Positions 1 through 11,424 of a stretch of DNA of 24,984 nt are shown piece by piece (the stretch's first letter is position 1; each line of letters starts with the position of its first letter). A program made the translations under genes and the position numbers. The notes beneath the pieces are model-generated. The model saw nothing but the letters and a program-made list of their open reading frames with translations. It was not told where the DNA came from and made no database searches. This stretch comes from Parachlorella kessleri (lineage: Eukaryota > Chlorophyta > Trebouxiophyceae > Chlorellales > Chlorellaceae), in contig BBXU01001613.1 in the NCBI GenBank assembly GCA_001598975.1, forward strand, positions 1-24,984, read 5' to 3'.

Positions 1-55
1 GACCCCCCCCCCCACCCCACACACACACATACACCACTCCCACCACCCCACACCC
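1..55. repeat. C-rich and CA-rich simple sequence at left edge
   Basis: The first 55 bases are a run of C, then alternating CA and CCA-type repeats. This is low-complexity sequence. By position it lies downstream of the last exon seen of the minus-strand gene (283-2977), so it is in an intron or the 3' region of that gene. Confidence 0.8.
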
Positions 56-282
56 GCCGCTCATTTGCTGAGCCCGCCCGCCCTGGACAATAGTCAGTGG
101 GTGATGGGATCTACAGTCACGACAAGGCCTCCCGCTTGGGCCCCACCCCGTTCACTGGTGGCAACCCATGGCCCTGACCACACATGCTGCCCCGGCTTCA
201 CAGGCAGGCCCGGGAGGACCTGGCTCCCCCTCCGCTCAAACATACACGCGCAGCAGCCAGCCCACCCAGCAGGACAGCCTAC

Positions 283-2977
283 CTGCACTGTGGCGGCCCA
301 GAGGGGGTGGGGCGCTAGGAAGTCGGGCGTGTCCCGCGGCGGCGGCCGCCTTTGCCGAGCCCTCAGTTTCTGGCGCTCCTCTGCCCAGTCGATGTACAGG
401 CTGGGAACCACCAACCCCAACATGACCTGGCAAGCAGTGGCGGAAGCAGATTGGTGGGACATAGTAGAGCAACTTGCCGAGAGGTACCACCCAACTGCCC
501 TACTTGCAGAACAACAGGGATGGCTGTGGGCTAGCTGGCAGGCAGTCGGGCGCAGGAAGAAGCACCTGGGCAATTAATTTGCACGGAGCAACCTGACTGC
601 CGACCTTCCAACCACATGCAGACACGGTCACAGTGGTCAAGGGATGTGCGACACGCGATGCTAGCAGCTTGCTGGCTGCTGGCGCCCGCCCACACATGTT
701 CCACCGGCAGCTGCTCTGTCACCGCGACTGCAGGTGTACTGAACGCTGGTACTGACCGCTGGTACTAAACGTTGGTCCTGATGCTGCTACTGAACGGTGG
801 TGCAAGATTGCGGGCATACCTACCTGGAACCAGGAGTTGAGCAGGAGGCAGGGGTGGGCTGTAGGGCTGTCCTTGCGGCTGGCTACGGTCACCGGCAACA
901 GCTTGCTCATGGTATTGTCCAGCTGCCGCACCAAGTCTGCACAGAGAGGTGCGCAAGATGCCAAGACCCTGGGCAGCACTGTCCATGGTACGGACCGCCG
1001 GTCGTGTTGCGCGTGCCCTCCACTATTTGCAACCCCAGTTGGGGGAACAATATTGACCCTGGCACTGACATAGCCAGCGTAGCGCCATAGAACCCCCCAC
1101 CCCCCCCACCCCCACCCCTCGTGGTTGTGCGAAGGTATATGACAAAGGCTCCCAGAATAGTGCAAAAGCTCCCAGGATAGTGCAACGCACTCAGTGTCCA
1201 AGGGCTTTGCTGGTCAGTAACCAACAAAAACCCCTGCCTCACCTGAGTAAGTTTGCTTCACAGCAGGGTTGGCGCATTCACGTTGGCACAGTGTCACATT
1301 GCTGCGCAGCATGAGGGCAAGAGCAATGACCTGCACAGCATGGGCGCCAACACACGATGTGGGCTGCTTGGTAATGTACTACTGCAGCAGTTGAAGGACT
1401 TGCATACTATTAGTCATGTGTTTGCCAGCTTCACTGCAGGGCAGCTGCGATCGCTTACACACGCCTTACCTGCACCACCAGGTGAGTCTTGAAGGGGAGG
1501 CACCGCCCAAGGGCGCTCATCAGCAGCTGCAGCGCGCCCTGCACACGCCACTTCCACCCGCAGTCAGCTGGGGACGCATGTCATTGACGATTGATTAGGC
1601 ACAACGCTGCACAAGCTGGTGTGATGATTGAGCTTGCGGTTCTGCTAGGGGCCCAGTGTGCCTGATTGGAAGGCGGGGGTCTTGCTTGGATAATGGCCTC
1701 CCAAATGCCATACAGGCGGCACTGCCGCACCAGCAAGCACCACAGCTGGGAGATAGACTACTTGTTAACACGGGGGACTGCCAGTTGCTCTGCAGTATGA
1801 GCTTCACAAAAGCGTGACGAGCGCAGGTGTGCCACAGGCAGGCACAGTCAACAGCATACAGCAGGCACAAACAGGAAACAGAAGGCAAACACTCTGGGGG
1901 GCAGGCTCAGGTGGCACACCATAGCACACATAGCATCCAGTTCTGTTCGCACAGCTCAACTCTCACTTCCTGTCGCACTACCAGCCACCCATGCTAATAG
2001 CACTCACGCGCTCCAGGAGGAAGGCAGCAGCCGGCAGCCAGCCTTCTCCAAGCATTGGAAGGGGCCCTGCTGGGTTCCCAGTATGTGCTCGCAAGGCCGC
2101 AGCCACTGCCACCATCCTGCAAGGCCATAGCAGGGCAGCCGTCGGGTACTATCCCATATGGAACTGGCGTATGAGGTCTTTGGGCTCGGCTCCAGGCTGC
2201 AGCAACTGTGGTTGGTGTGTCAAAACCTTCAACACGCAAAGATGCTGCGCGCCGCCCAACAGTTGTGTAAGAGCTGTGGCCTCCTCCCTTGCAAAACACC
2301 GCCTTCGCTCACCGCAGCAGTTTGGGCACCGCCAGCAAGCTTGCCCGGCGTCGCCTGTAGGCATCTGGATGGCAAGCAATACACCACACCACTGCCAAGT
2401 TCTGCAGGGGGATCAGCCAGCAGAGCAGTACCTGGCGCGTGCTGCCAGAGCTTGTCACCTGCAGAGGCATACGTTTGTTGTTAAGGTGGCAAATATAGCA
2501 CGGGGCATCTAGCAGGTCAGACTCTGTTGCACTCTACTCCAACCTCTCACACCAAGCTGGGGCAGGAGAGCTGCCTGCAGGCACAATCCTAAGACCCCCA
2601 TTCTGAGGAGCTTCAGTACTTCCACAGCCCTGGCAAGGCAAGCTGAAGGGATCTGTCGGTCCTTTCAAAAGGAAATGCAAATGACAGGAAGGGGTCAGAC
2701 AGCAGTGTGGCAGGTACCAGCTGTGTCAATAAGCAGGCAGGATCAGAAAGTGGGAAAGTCGGTCATTGCACGTGTGGTGTTCTGTACGCGCCGCAACAAG
2801 TAGCAGACTCACTTTGATTGCCAGCATGAAGTCCAGCAGGGAGGTTACCACGCTCCATGTCAGGTCGGAAGGAAGAGAGTCAACCTGCACACACCAGGCC
2901 AGATTTGTTGGACTGCAACCTCGGTCAAAAACTTGGGTTTGGATATCGTCCAGGGTTTTTGGACACCTCATTGTCAT
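283..2977 (-). CDS. Unrecognised multi-exon, probably membrane-embedded protein (3' end outside window)
   Basis: Nine exons join in phase on the minus strand: 2977-2813, 2652-2551, 2458-2313, 2116-2008, 1745-1686, 1538-1470, 1330-1243, 936-824 and 426-283. They encode about 332 residues, and a GT donor follows the last one (GTGCAG/GTAGGC), so the gene continues left. Donors are GTGAGT, GTGAGA, GTGAGC, GTGAGT, GCAAGA (a GC donor at 1685), GTAAGG, GTGAGG and GTAGGT; all acceptors end in AG. The product is rich in Leu, Val and Ala. It has several hydrophobic stretches, such as VLLCWLIPLQNLAVVWCIAC and VIALALML, broken by basic segments such as YRRRRAS, which suggests a polytopic membrane protein. 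I do not recognise the family. The N-terminus is uncertain. The ATG at 2977 is in frame with a stop upstream. An alternative is an 8-codon exon 2990-2967 (MSATHDNE) spliced to 2884. Confidence 0.6.
738..801. repeat. 13-bp minisatellite, five degenerate copies
   Basis: Units begin at 738, 751, 64 bases in total, with consensus ACTGAACGCTGGT. The five units are 738-750, 751-763, 764-776, 777-788 (12 bp) and 789-801. They lie in the intron between the 936-824 and 426-283 exons of the minus-strand gene and do not continue a reading frame of it. Confidence 0.85.
1087..1122. repeat. C-rich simple tract in an intron
   Basis: A C-rich tract interrupted by single A residues lies between the exons 1330-1243 and 936-824 of the minus-strand gene. 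It reads as a G-run on the transcribed strand of that gene. It is low-complexity sequence. Confidence 0.7.
1148..1185. repeat. 18-bp direct repeat, two copies, period 20
   Basis: GCTCCCAGAATAGTGCAA at 1148-1165 recurs at 1168-1185 with one change (A to G). It is intronic in the minus-strand gene, next to the exon 1330-1243. Confidence 0.85.
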
Positions 2978-4415
2978 GGGTTGCCGACATGTAGCTCTGA
3001 GCAGGTTTCGATTCCTTCGTCAGCTCCTTAATGCATCGCTTCAATTGCTTGCTCTTTAGTTAGGTGTTCGTAAGGTGTTTCTCCTGCTAGTGCACACCTA
3101 ATCCTGACTAACGGGCGCCAAAGCTAGCCAGGAATACAGTCCAGCTGCCCCTTGGACGGAGGCGTGTAGCACAGGGCTCGGGACAGGTTCTGGCTTCTGT
3201 GTCAGCATGACACAGGATGGTTGCGAGTGTCACTAGCAGGGTTATTGTTTGGGTCCTGCTTGCTTCTGACTGACCGGACTTCGTTGACAGGCTTAACACA
3301 CTACTGTCCGGGAGGTCAGACAGGAACAGGGACAAGGGACAAAATTACATCTACTCCAAGGTGTGTGGATCAGCACATCATGATGCTAACGATGAGCGCT
3401 GCCTGCAAATCTCCATAGCTAGGCATATACAGTGCAGTTCGTGCACAGACCTCTAAAGAGAAATGCATTACTGTATTCAAATCCTGCAGTGGCCCCTTGA
3501 TATGCAGCAAACCAAGGTCTGCTTAGCGGCGTGGTCATCATGTACCCAGCACGCACACATTGCATGACTGGGGGATCAGCAGCCACAAATTGCAACAGTA
3601 ATCACAGGTGCAGCCATATACAGCCAGGGTGTCGTGACAGTGCATCTGCAACATTGTTGTGCATGCCAGGCGCATACGATCACACCCTCACTGTGATTTG
3701 TAGTGTGTAGGCTCCTGTGCCTAGCGCAACAAAGCACAGACAGGATCTGCCCTCCTTCAAAGGGGACACATCATCATCATCGTCATCCTAATCCTCCTCC
3801 TTTAAACCATCACCATTGGCTTGCTTGCACGCCTGAAGTTTGCAAGCCAGAATTGGGCACTGGCTTTTTTATGGCCCTTGCGGCGGCAAAAGCAGCAAGG
3901 ACTCTGCTTCATACACGCAGCCCTTTTCAAAAAAGCACAGCCAATAGCCATAAGCCTTGCTTGCCAGGCCGGCAGCAGCAACGGCAGCAGCGGGCGCAGC
4001 AGCTGCACCAGCAGCACGGGACATCACATAGTTGTCAACTGGCTAAGCGGACCAAGAGACAGACTTCAAGTGCAAGCCAGCAGCTGCTTCTGCCCGCAAA
4101 ACCAGCAGCAACAGGATTTTTCGGGCACCAGAAGCACCAGTTAAATTCCAGCTCGTCAGCTGTACCACGATGTCCCAGCTGGACTGAAGGTCTGAGGGGG
4201 ATTACAGGATCGAAGGTCATCCACGAACGCGCACGCGCCTCGACAAGCGCGCATCCCAAGGCACGCCGACAATTCGAACTGTGTGCCTCCGAACGTGAGC
4301 CGCGAGGCCTGCTGCCAGCATATTTAACCCGTGCGTCCCATTTTGATTCCATAGCTTTCTTATTTCCTGCCTTCAAGGCTTAATTTGCTCGCCGTCCCAC
4401 CCACCATCACACATC
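2978..4415. other. Intergenic region between divergent genes; no gene supported
   Basis: This 1.4 kb separates the presumed start of the minus-strand membrane gene from the small secreted-protein gene. A 226-codon open frame from 3703 to 4383 (+) was examined. It is dominated by His, Gln and Pro runs from triplet-like sequence around 3768-3815, ends just before the real ATG at 4416, and covers the TATA-like element near 4320, so I read it as chance. No RNA gene or mobile element was seen. Confidence 0.5.
4320..4327 (+). promoter_or_regulatory. TATA-like element upstream of the small secreted-protein gene
   Basis: ATATTTAA lies 89-96 bases before the ATG at 4416, a fitting place for a TATA box with a 5' leader of about 60 nt. 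There is no experimental support; the assignment rests on sequence and distance. Confidence 0.45.
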
Positions 4416-4748
4416 ATGGCCCGCTTGACTCTGCTGCTGGCTATGCTTGTGGTCCTGCTGGGCTATGCCATGGCCGCCCGCCCCGCTCCTGGTGACATTG
4501 CAAGGCAGCTGACCACCACCACAGCCCAAGCTGGCTATACGTGAGTCCTTTGCTTGCGTCCATGCCCTGTTGTCTGGGTGGCGAACTTGTTGTCAAATCA
4601 ATATGCAAAGCTGACTCGATGTCCTGCTGCACGTGGTTGCAGGGTGGCTGAGCACTTTGCTGACTCAGAGCTAGTCCAGGGGGCCCTGGAGAACCTAAAC
4701 GCAGCCGCCGATGCCTGGATCGCTGCTTTTGGCCGCCGTGCACTGTAA
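4416..4748 (+). CDS. Small secreted protein, 76 aa, candidate peptide precursor
   Basis: Exons are 4416-4540 and 4643-4748. The donor is TATAC/GTGAGT and the acceptor GGTTGCAG/GG, and the join makes a Thr codon (AC+G). The product has 76 residues. Residues 1-20 are a classical signal peptide: MAR, a Leu/Val-rich core, then GYAMA-A with a likely cleavage after Ala20. The mature part is about 56 residues with no Cys and no Lys, a TTTT stretch (33-36), and an Ala-rich, acidic, probably helical second half. It ends AAF-GRR-AL. The Gly-Arg-Arg triplet resembles dibasic processing with C-terminal amidation, known in metazoan prohormones and reported for Chlamydomonas secreted peptides. Gene reality is inferred from signal peptide, clean intron, TATA-like element upstream and TGTAA downstream. 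No homologue is recognised. Confidence 0.72.
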
Positions 4749-5393
4749 GCCAAGATGTTGGTACAGGCCATACGAGATTTCTTGCTGCGGTTTTTTGCTG
4801 TATTTGATTGTCCTGTCTAGAGGCTGGCAGGGTGAGCTAACCTGTAAGCTTTGAGTTTATTCTTGCTTGTTGCACACCTAGTTTACCAAGTTTCACTGAT
4901 ATCTACTGGCACTAGAATCCAGGTTCTTCTGTAACAACGACTTTAGTGAAGACAATACCTAATGATAATCTAGCTACTGTCTGCCCTTCAACTATCACAG
5001 CCTGTGACAAGCCATAAAGAGACAGCCATGGCACACTGGTCCGAGAGACGCTGAAACATAACCATGTCACAAGCAAGGAATGTATGCAGTCAAACCCAGG
5101 ATCTGGCACACACAAGTGGCAAAAGCCGCCCTCCCATAGTAGGCTGCCACACTCGAAAGCCACCACCCACCCTTGCGCCCAGCCGCCACCCGGAATCGCC
5201 CGCGCTGCTGCAAGCAGGATGCTTCCAACCAAATAAGATTCTTTTCAGCCCACATCCCTTTACAGATGATCTGATCAAGGTTTTGCAAACCTCAATGCTG
5301 GCCCTGTACTCCGAACGAGCAGCATCGCTGTCGTACTCACGCACGAGTTACGCACTTTCCGCTTCCCCGCTGGGATAGGCACTTGGCTCCGCC
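4749..5393. other. Intergenic: 3' region of small gene and promoter of SYLF gene
   Basis: This stretch contains the candidate poly(A) signal at 4843-4847. The rest is unassigned up to the SYLF-gene ATG at 5394. Open frames here in several frames are short and resemble no known protein. No clear TATA box was found close to the ATG. Confidence 0.5.
4843..4847 (+). terminator. TGTAA poly(A) signal of the small secreted-protein gene
   Basis: TGTAA, the usual chlorophyte polyadenylation signal, occurs 95 bases after the stop codon. Another TGTAA overlaps the stop itself (4744-4748) but would leave almost no 3' UTR. Confidence 0.5.
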
Positions 5394-8300
5394 ATGAGCA
5401 GCGTCAGCAGCGCGCGAGGGAGAGCGGCGGCCGGCCCCTCTTTGCTGGAACTGCGTAACCTCATGCTTAGAGAGTCGGAGGCAGCGGAGAGGCCCCTGCC
5501 AACCAACGCCATGTCGGCGAAGAAGGCTTCTGACGGCCAAGTCAGCTACGAAGCCCAGGAGCAGGGCTGGGAGGCAGCCTCTGAAGCGGCAGGGGTGGCA
5601 GCGGTGACAGCAGCTAGGGTGTCTAGGGACAGCCTCGAGGGAGCCACGACTCCCTCAGTGCCGCGTGATGCAGACCGGCCCCTCCGCTGTAGCACGCTGG
5701 ATTCCCTGACCTCTGCTGTCAGCAGCGGCTCTCTTGGGGCAGCTTGCGAGCCTGACTCCCCAGCTGCACCGCCGCCGCTACCCACAGTGAAAGGGCAGCT
5801 GTCCCTCACTACTCGCAGCACCTTGCAAAGCCCCAAGCTGCGCCCCTCTTCTCCTGGCAGCAGCGCAGCAGCTCCACTGGAGCCGGGTTCTGTGCGGCGC
5901 AGCTACTCGGTCTTGGGCAGTGCATCACACTCCCCACGACTGCCAGCTAAAGCGTCGCCGGTGCTGCCCTTGGAACCCCGGCTGTCGCGTCGGCTGTCCA
6001 AGATGTGCCGCCGGGCTGTCACTTACATGGAGGAGTTGCAGCGACCAGGGCTCCGCATGGTTCCTGGGGCAGCCGCTGCCCCCACCTTGCCAAAAACTGC
6101 CCTTCGCTTTTGCAAGGTGGGCCCGTGGCTCTCATGTGACTGGTAGTCTTGGCGAACAAGGACGCATGTCTTCCTGCTGGAAGGACTGCGCTGCACTGCG
6201 GTGTTTTCGCCGATGACGTGCTGTGTCAGCCTGTTTGGTGTGGATGTGCCCCAGTACTGCCATTTGAGATAAGTTAGACCCTCGCTAGGGCTGTGGTGGG
6301 GACCTTGCCAGCCTGCGCTGTGCTCCATCGTGCCTTCCGCTTTGAGCCCCCATGCGATCTGTCGTTGAGCCCGACAATCACAGGAATGCCCCAACTTTCA
6401 CAGATACCCCCACACCATTTCCATGGCTGCAGGGCCTGACCTTCCTCTTTGAGAAGCGCGTGGGCTGCTTCCTTGGCCTCGGCTGGGCTCGCGGCTTTGT
6501 GGTAGCGCAGCTGCCTGGGGGTGCCTGGTCAGCCCCCTGCTTCCTCTCCTCCGGCCATGCCAGCCTGGGCATGACCCTTGGCTTCCAGAGCGTGCAGTAC
6601 TGCTGCACGATTGCCACCCAAGCCGTACTGGACGCGGTCAAGGTGGGCTGCCGGGGCCTCACAGTGTGGCCAGTTCCGTTCAAGCCACTATCTATGTACC
6701 TTCTTGAAGGCCTGTGGTGGGCAGCTCAACGATGGGGACCCTCGGAGGTGCACAAGTACACAGCATGCTGGTCGTGTGAACAGCTGGTCGAAAGACCTTA
6801 CCTTGTGGTGCCTGGTCTGTCCCATGGCGCGACGGTTTGCAATGCAGGCCGACAGCGTCGGCAGCGGCGTAGATCTTATCAGTACCTTTGGCCAGGACCC
6901 TCTCACCCAGGGGCTGGATATCAAGACGCTGGAGGAGCCGCCCTTAGCTGGAGGCGGCCCCCCTCGGGCGCAAACGATGGTTGGGCAGTCAAAGACATTT
7001 TATGTAGCTGATGGCGTCATGCTGAATGCCTCGTTCAAGTGTGAGTGGGCTGTTCTACCATGATTTCCTTGGCCACGCCAGTTGGGCTGAAGACGATTGT
7101 GCGCAATGTGCAGCCAGGGTTGCCCCGGGTCGTTGAGGGTCTTAAACTATTTCGTTGTCTTGGAGCTGGGGTGTGGTGAGTTGTGAGTGCTTGCATGAGG
7201 TGGAGCGGTCTGAAGCCTTACTTCAACCTTGAGCCCAGTGACTGCGTAGCAGGGGCTTGCATGGTGTGGCAACGTCCTGGGAGGGTTTGCGGCGGTGACT
7301 GCTTGGTTGTGTTGCATATATCGAGTTGACGGACAGCCTGGACTGCTTTCTAGCAAGTCACCAGGGACTTTTTTTCCGCCTAGTAAGCTTGCAGCACTGC
7401 TCACCTACTCTCCCAGCCGGCCATTTAGGGTTTTTTTTTCACAGGAGTACCCAGCTGAGGCATTTATTGGTGGCCTCCTTGCAGGCGGGTACCTGGTTGT
7501 CCATGATGGCATGAACACGGCCTTGTATGGGGAGGGCTGCACGCCTGACCAAATCTTAGGCGGGGGGGTGCAGCAGCCGGAGGAATTCGCCCCGCTGTAC
7601 CGCTTGGTGACGGAGGTAAGTAGGGTGAGCAGTGCCCAGGTTGCGCATGACCGGGGGAGTGGGACAGCCTTACGTGTTAAAACCATACTTGGGCGGCACC
7701 CCTTTCCTCCTTCCTGCCCTGTTGTAGTTGCCTGCTGCCTGATAGTCACAGCATGTTACCTACCGCCTACAAACCACCGCAGGCCCTGCTGTCAACCCAA
7801 TACCACGATATTGATGAGGCACCAACCCTGCATTCTCTGTTGTCCTGCAGACCGCTGCCACTGCCAGCGTGGTTAAGTCCACTCGCTCCAAGTTCCTCAT
7901 CTGCAAGCAGCATACGGAAAAGCAGCTACAGAAGCGGCTGCAGAGGGAGATCAAGGGAGGAGTGCTTGCAAGGGCCATGTGAGTTTGTCGCTGTTACCGC
8001 ATATTAAGCTGTGTATCTGTTAGCCTGTGATGATGGTGTGGTGGCATGTCCTACAACTGAAGCAGCTGCGCCCTGTGCAACCACTCTTGCAACAGCGAAT
8101 GCCAGTGTATGCATTGCTCCTGTGCTGCTAAATGTCCCGCAAGTTCTGGCAGCCCAGGAGGTCCGCCATGTCACCATACTAAGGGTTTGAGGCGCCCCGC
8201 GATTGTTGCGCCAGGTGTCACTTGTCACTCACACCAGTAGTATTTGTGCAATCTCCCCCCGTGTCAGATAACCTCACCCTCTGACCTAGCATTTACACCC

Positions 8301-8922
8301 CTGCGCCCCTGCCTTCCTGGGTTGTAGGTCCCTGGCCAGCAACCGTAGCAACAACGATGACGCCAGCGGTACAACTGTCTCATCCGTGCATACCGCTCGG
8401 CCAGTGCTGCGCCGCAGTGTCACCGAGCCAGTTGATGCTCGCCTGCCGGCACAGCAATCACTAGGCAGCGGCTCCTCCTTATTCCCAGAGGTGGACCTGT
8501 TTCCGCTGGTTGATGAGAGTGAGGTGGACGGCTGCCAGGATAGCCAACATAGCCAGCAGGCACAGCAGGCCCTGGGGAGTAGCTCTACTTTGTTCCCAGA
8601 AGTGGAGCCATTCCAGCCAGGCGATGATGGTGGGGCACCAGGTTGTGCGGACACTGTTGCCGTGGCAGCAGGGAATGGAACCGGTGATCTCTTCCAGGGG
8701 AGCCGTGGCGCAGCGGACGAAGCCGGCGTGGTGGCAACTGGCGAGCCACCAATGGACTCCCCTGCCGCGACCAGCACACCTGGAGATGACCCTTTGGCCT
8801 CAGCTGCCGGCTGCAAGCAGTTCGCGAGTAAAAGTACTGCTGCGACTTCCGGTCAGGTACCTGGGGTTCCTCACTTTGTAGCGCTTCATGCCCAGCAAGT
8901 TGTACCTTTTGCCGAGAACTGA
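5394..8922 (+). CDS. SYLF (Ysc84-type) lipid-binding domain protein
   Basis: Exons are 5394-6116, 6433-6642, 6848-7040, 7455-7615, 7851-7978 and 8328-8922, giving about 669 residues. Residues 1-200 are Ser, Ala and Pro rich and look disordered. About 205-430 form a SYLF domain: LSKMCRRAV at its start, GLTFLFEKRVGCFLGLGWAR, then LPGGAWSAPCFL, and at the end GGYLVVHDGMNTALYGEG followed by TPDQIL and EEFAPLYRLV. SYLF proteins bind phosphoinositide membranes and, in yeast and animals, actin patches; a membrane-traffic role here is inferred. After residue 430 come a basic helix (KQLQKRLQREIK) and an acidic tail with a repeated LFPEV motif. Exon 4 must start at 7455, as the stronger-looking acceptor at 7443-7444 makes a stop codon. 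The C-terminus is uncertain: a GTACCT donor at 8857 could join a last exon near 9378. Confidence 0.78.
8452..8631 (+). repeat. Internal 23-residue repeat in the acidic tail of the SYLF protein
   Basis: Codons 8452-8520 and 8563-8631 encode two similar 23-residue units. Each begins QQ(S/A)LGS, is followed by LFPEV and ends in an acidic DE/DD stretch. They are separated by 14 residues rich in Gln and Ser. The DNA has drifted at third positions, while the LFPEV core is intact in both. Confidence 0.7.
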
Positions 8923-9952
8923 ATCTCCAACAGAGGCAGTGAGCATGTCAAACCTGTGGTTGTAGCTGGCCAGCTAGTCAGTGCGTCTGGGTGTGTCATA
9001 GCATACCCAGGTGGAGTGAGGGACCAGCTGACTTCTACAATTAATTCTATAGCTTGGCAGCTTGGCCTGAGAATGATTGCGATTCTTGGGTGCTAGGACC
9101 CTCCGAGGGAGTTCCTTGCCTAGGCGTTGGCATGACTGTGCCCTGCTCCAATATATGTACTCTGGCTCGGCCAGAGGTATTTTATGGATTTGGTGTGCCT
9201 GTCAGCTATTCCCTTTAGGCTGTAGTGTTCAAAAGTGCAGAGAGTATATACTGACAAGTGGAGAGCGGAACTAGCTTACAGGTACTGGTTGACGTGCAGT
9301 GCTCCGCTACTATTGGTGACCTAGAACATGGGTACTCTTTGTGTTCGAGACTGTGACGCTTTGTATTACATTTGCAGCGCGCCGCCGGCCTGTTGCTGGC
9401 TTGAAAGGCGCTCCCATGCCTGCTGTAAAGCCCACACCAGCCATTTGCAGCCTGTCAAGGATGAGTATCATGTACATGAGGCTGACAGTTTACGTCAACA
9501 GATACCCTCCTCGCACGGGTCAGTTTTTCCTATCCTTGTGGGTCAGTCACATTCTTGTCACAACTAGAAGTGAGTTCCAACCAGGCCGCTACTGGGCAGG
9601 CAGTCACTACCGTTCGCTGCAGGATGAAGCACTGGATCCCCACCACAAAGGACAACCATGGGGAAACACTGGCAGGGTTGACACACTGAAGGTGACCCCT
9701 TTTATGGCATGCACCCCGAGCGCTGCCAGCTGGCCCCCACACCCCTATCGCAATGACCGCCTGCCCTCGCGTTCACATACAAGGAAGCTTGAGATCTCAA
9801 AATGGGCGTTACTCCTGCTAAGTTGCCCAGCCAGTGCATTGGCCGGGGTTCGGTCTGGGACTGGGTGCACGTGTGTCAGAGGGGTTCCAGAGGGGTGGTG
9901 TTTAATAACACCAGTGTTTTTGGGGAAAGCCGCAAGCACAACCAGGGCTGGT
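8923..9952. other. 3' region between SYLF gene and convergent H3 gene
   Basis: There is no confident gene. A possible terminal SYLF-gene exon lies at 9378-9404: acceptor TTTGCAG, then RAAGLLLA and a stop, with TGTAA at 9424-9428. A second acceptor at 9447-9449 opens an alternative frame of about 40 codons up to 9567. The H3 3' hairpin sits at 9897-9912. The long open frame across 9341-10162 (+) is largely antisense to H3 and is not supported. Confidence 0.4.
9897..9912 (-). terminator. Histone H3 3'-end hairpin
   Basis: On the minus strand this reads GGTGTT-ATTA-AACACC: a perfect 6-bp stem with a 4-nt loop, 40 nt after the H3 stop. The same stem follows each of the other three histone genes here. 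Size matches the replication-dependent histone mRNA 3' stem-loop (6-bp stem, 4-nt loop), though the stem sequence differs from the animal consensus. It is a 3'-processing signal, not a bacterial-type terminator. Confidence 0.88.
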
Positions 9953-10539
<587 letters not shown>

Positions 10540-10687
10540 GGTTACTGCTGGTTTGACGGTGCTGATCAAGGCAGGAGAAGGCGAAAGTTGAGGAAATAGG
10601 AGGCCTGAGAGGGCTTTGTAGGCTGGGACGGGAGTGGGGAACAGGGTGACAGCCCGCGCAGGGTTCAAAGCAAAGCACAGCGCAAGG

Positions 10688-10700
10688 TGCGCTCCCATCC
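10688..10700 (-). promoter_or_regulatory. Histone promoter 13-bp element, copy 1 (H3/H4)
   Basis: On the minus strand this reads GGATGGGAGCGCA. It matches the copies at 10778 and 13081 in 12 of 13 positions. All are preceded by GC or CC and G-rich sequence. It is probably a transcription factor site; the factor is unknown. Confidence 0.6.
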
Positions 10701-10777
10701 GGCGGTCGGGCCGTGGTGGGCTGCAAGGGTGGAGGGTTTGACGTGCATCCATCTGGCGAGCCCGAAGCGGCATGGCC

Positions 10778-10790
10778 GGATGGGTGCGCA
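10778..10790 (+). promoter_or_regulatory. Histone promoter 13-bp element, copy 2 (H3/H4)
   Basis: GGATGGGTGCGCA is identical to the copy in the H2A/H2B promoter at 13081-13093, with similar flanks (GCC or GGC before, then one base and GTGC after). Confidence 0.7.
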
Positions 10791-10820
10791 GGTGCCAGTG
10801 GAAGCCGGAGGGCTTCATAA

Positions 10821-11370
<550 letters not shown>

Positions 11371-11408
11371 GTGTCCTGGCTGTTCTCCGCAACAAAGCAA
11401 AACCAACC

Positions 11409-11424
11409 GGTGTTATTCAACACC
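11409..11424 (+). terminator. Histone H4 3'-end hairpin
   Basis: GGTGTT-ATTC-AACACC, a 6-bp perfect stem with a 4-nt loop, lies 39 nt after the H4 stop codon. Its sequence equals the H2A hairpin read on that gene's strand. Confidence 0.9.

Noticed and set aside
3703..4383. 226-codon plus-strand open frame before the small secreted-protein gene
   Set aside because: Composition is driven by triplet-like and CAG-rich sequence (runs of His, Gln, Pro), it covers the TATA-like element at 4320, and no domain is recognisable.
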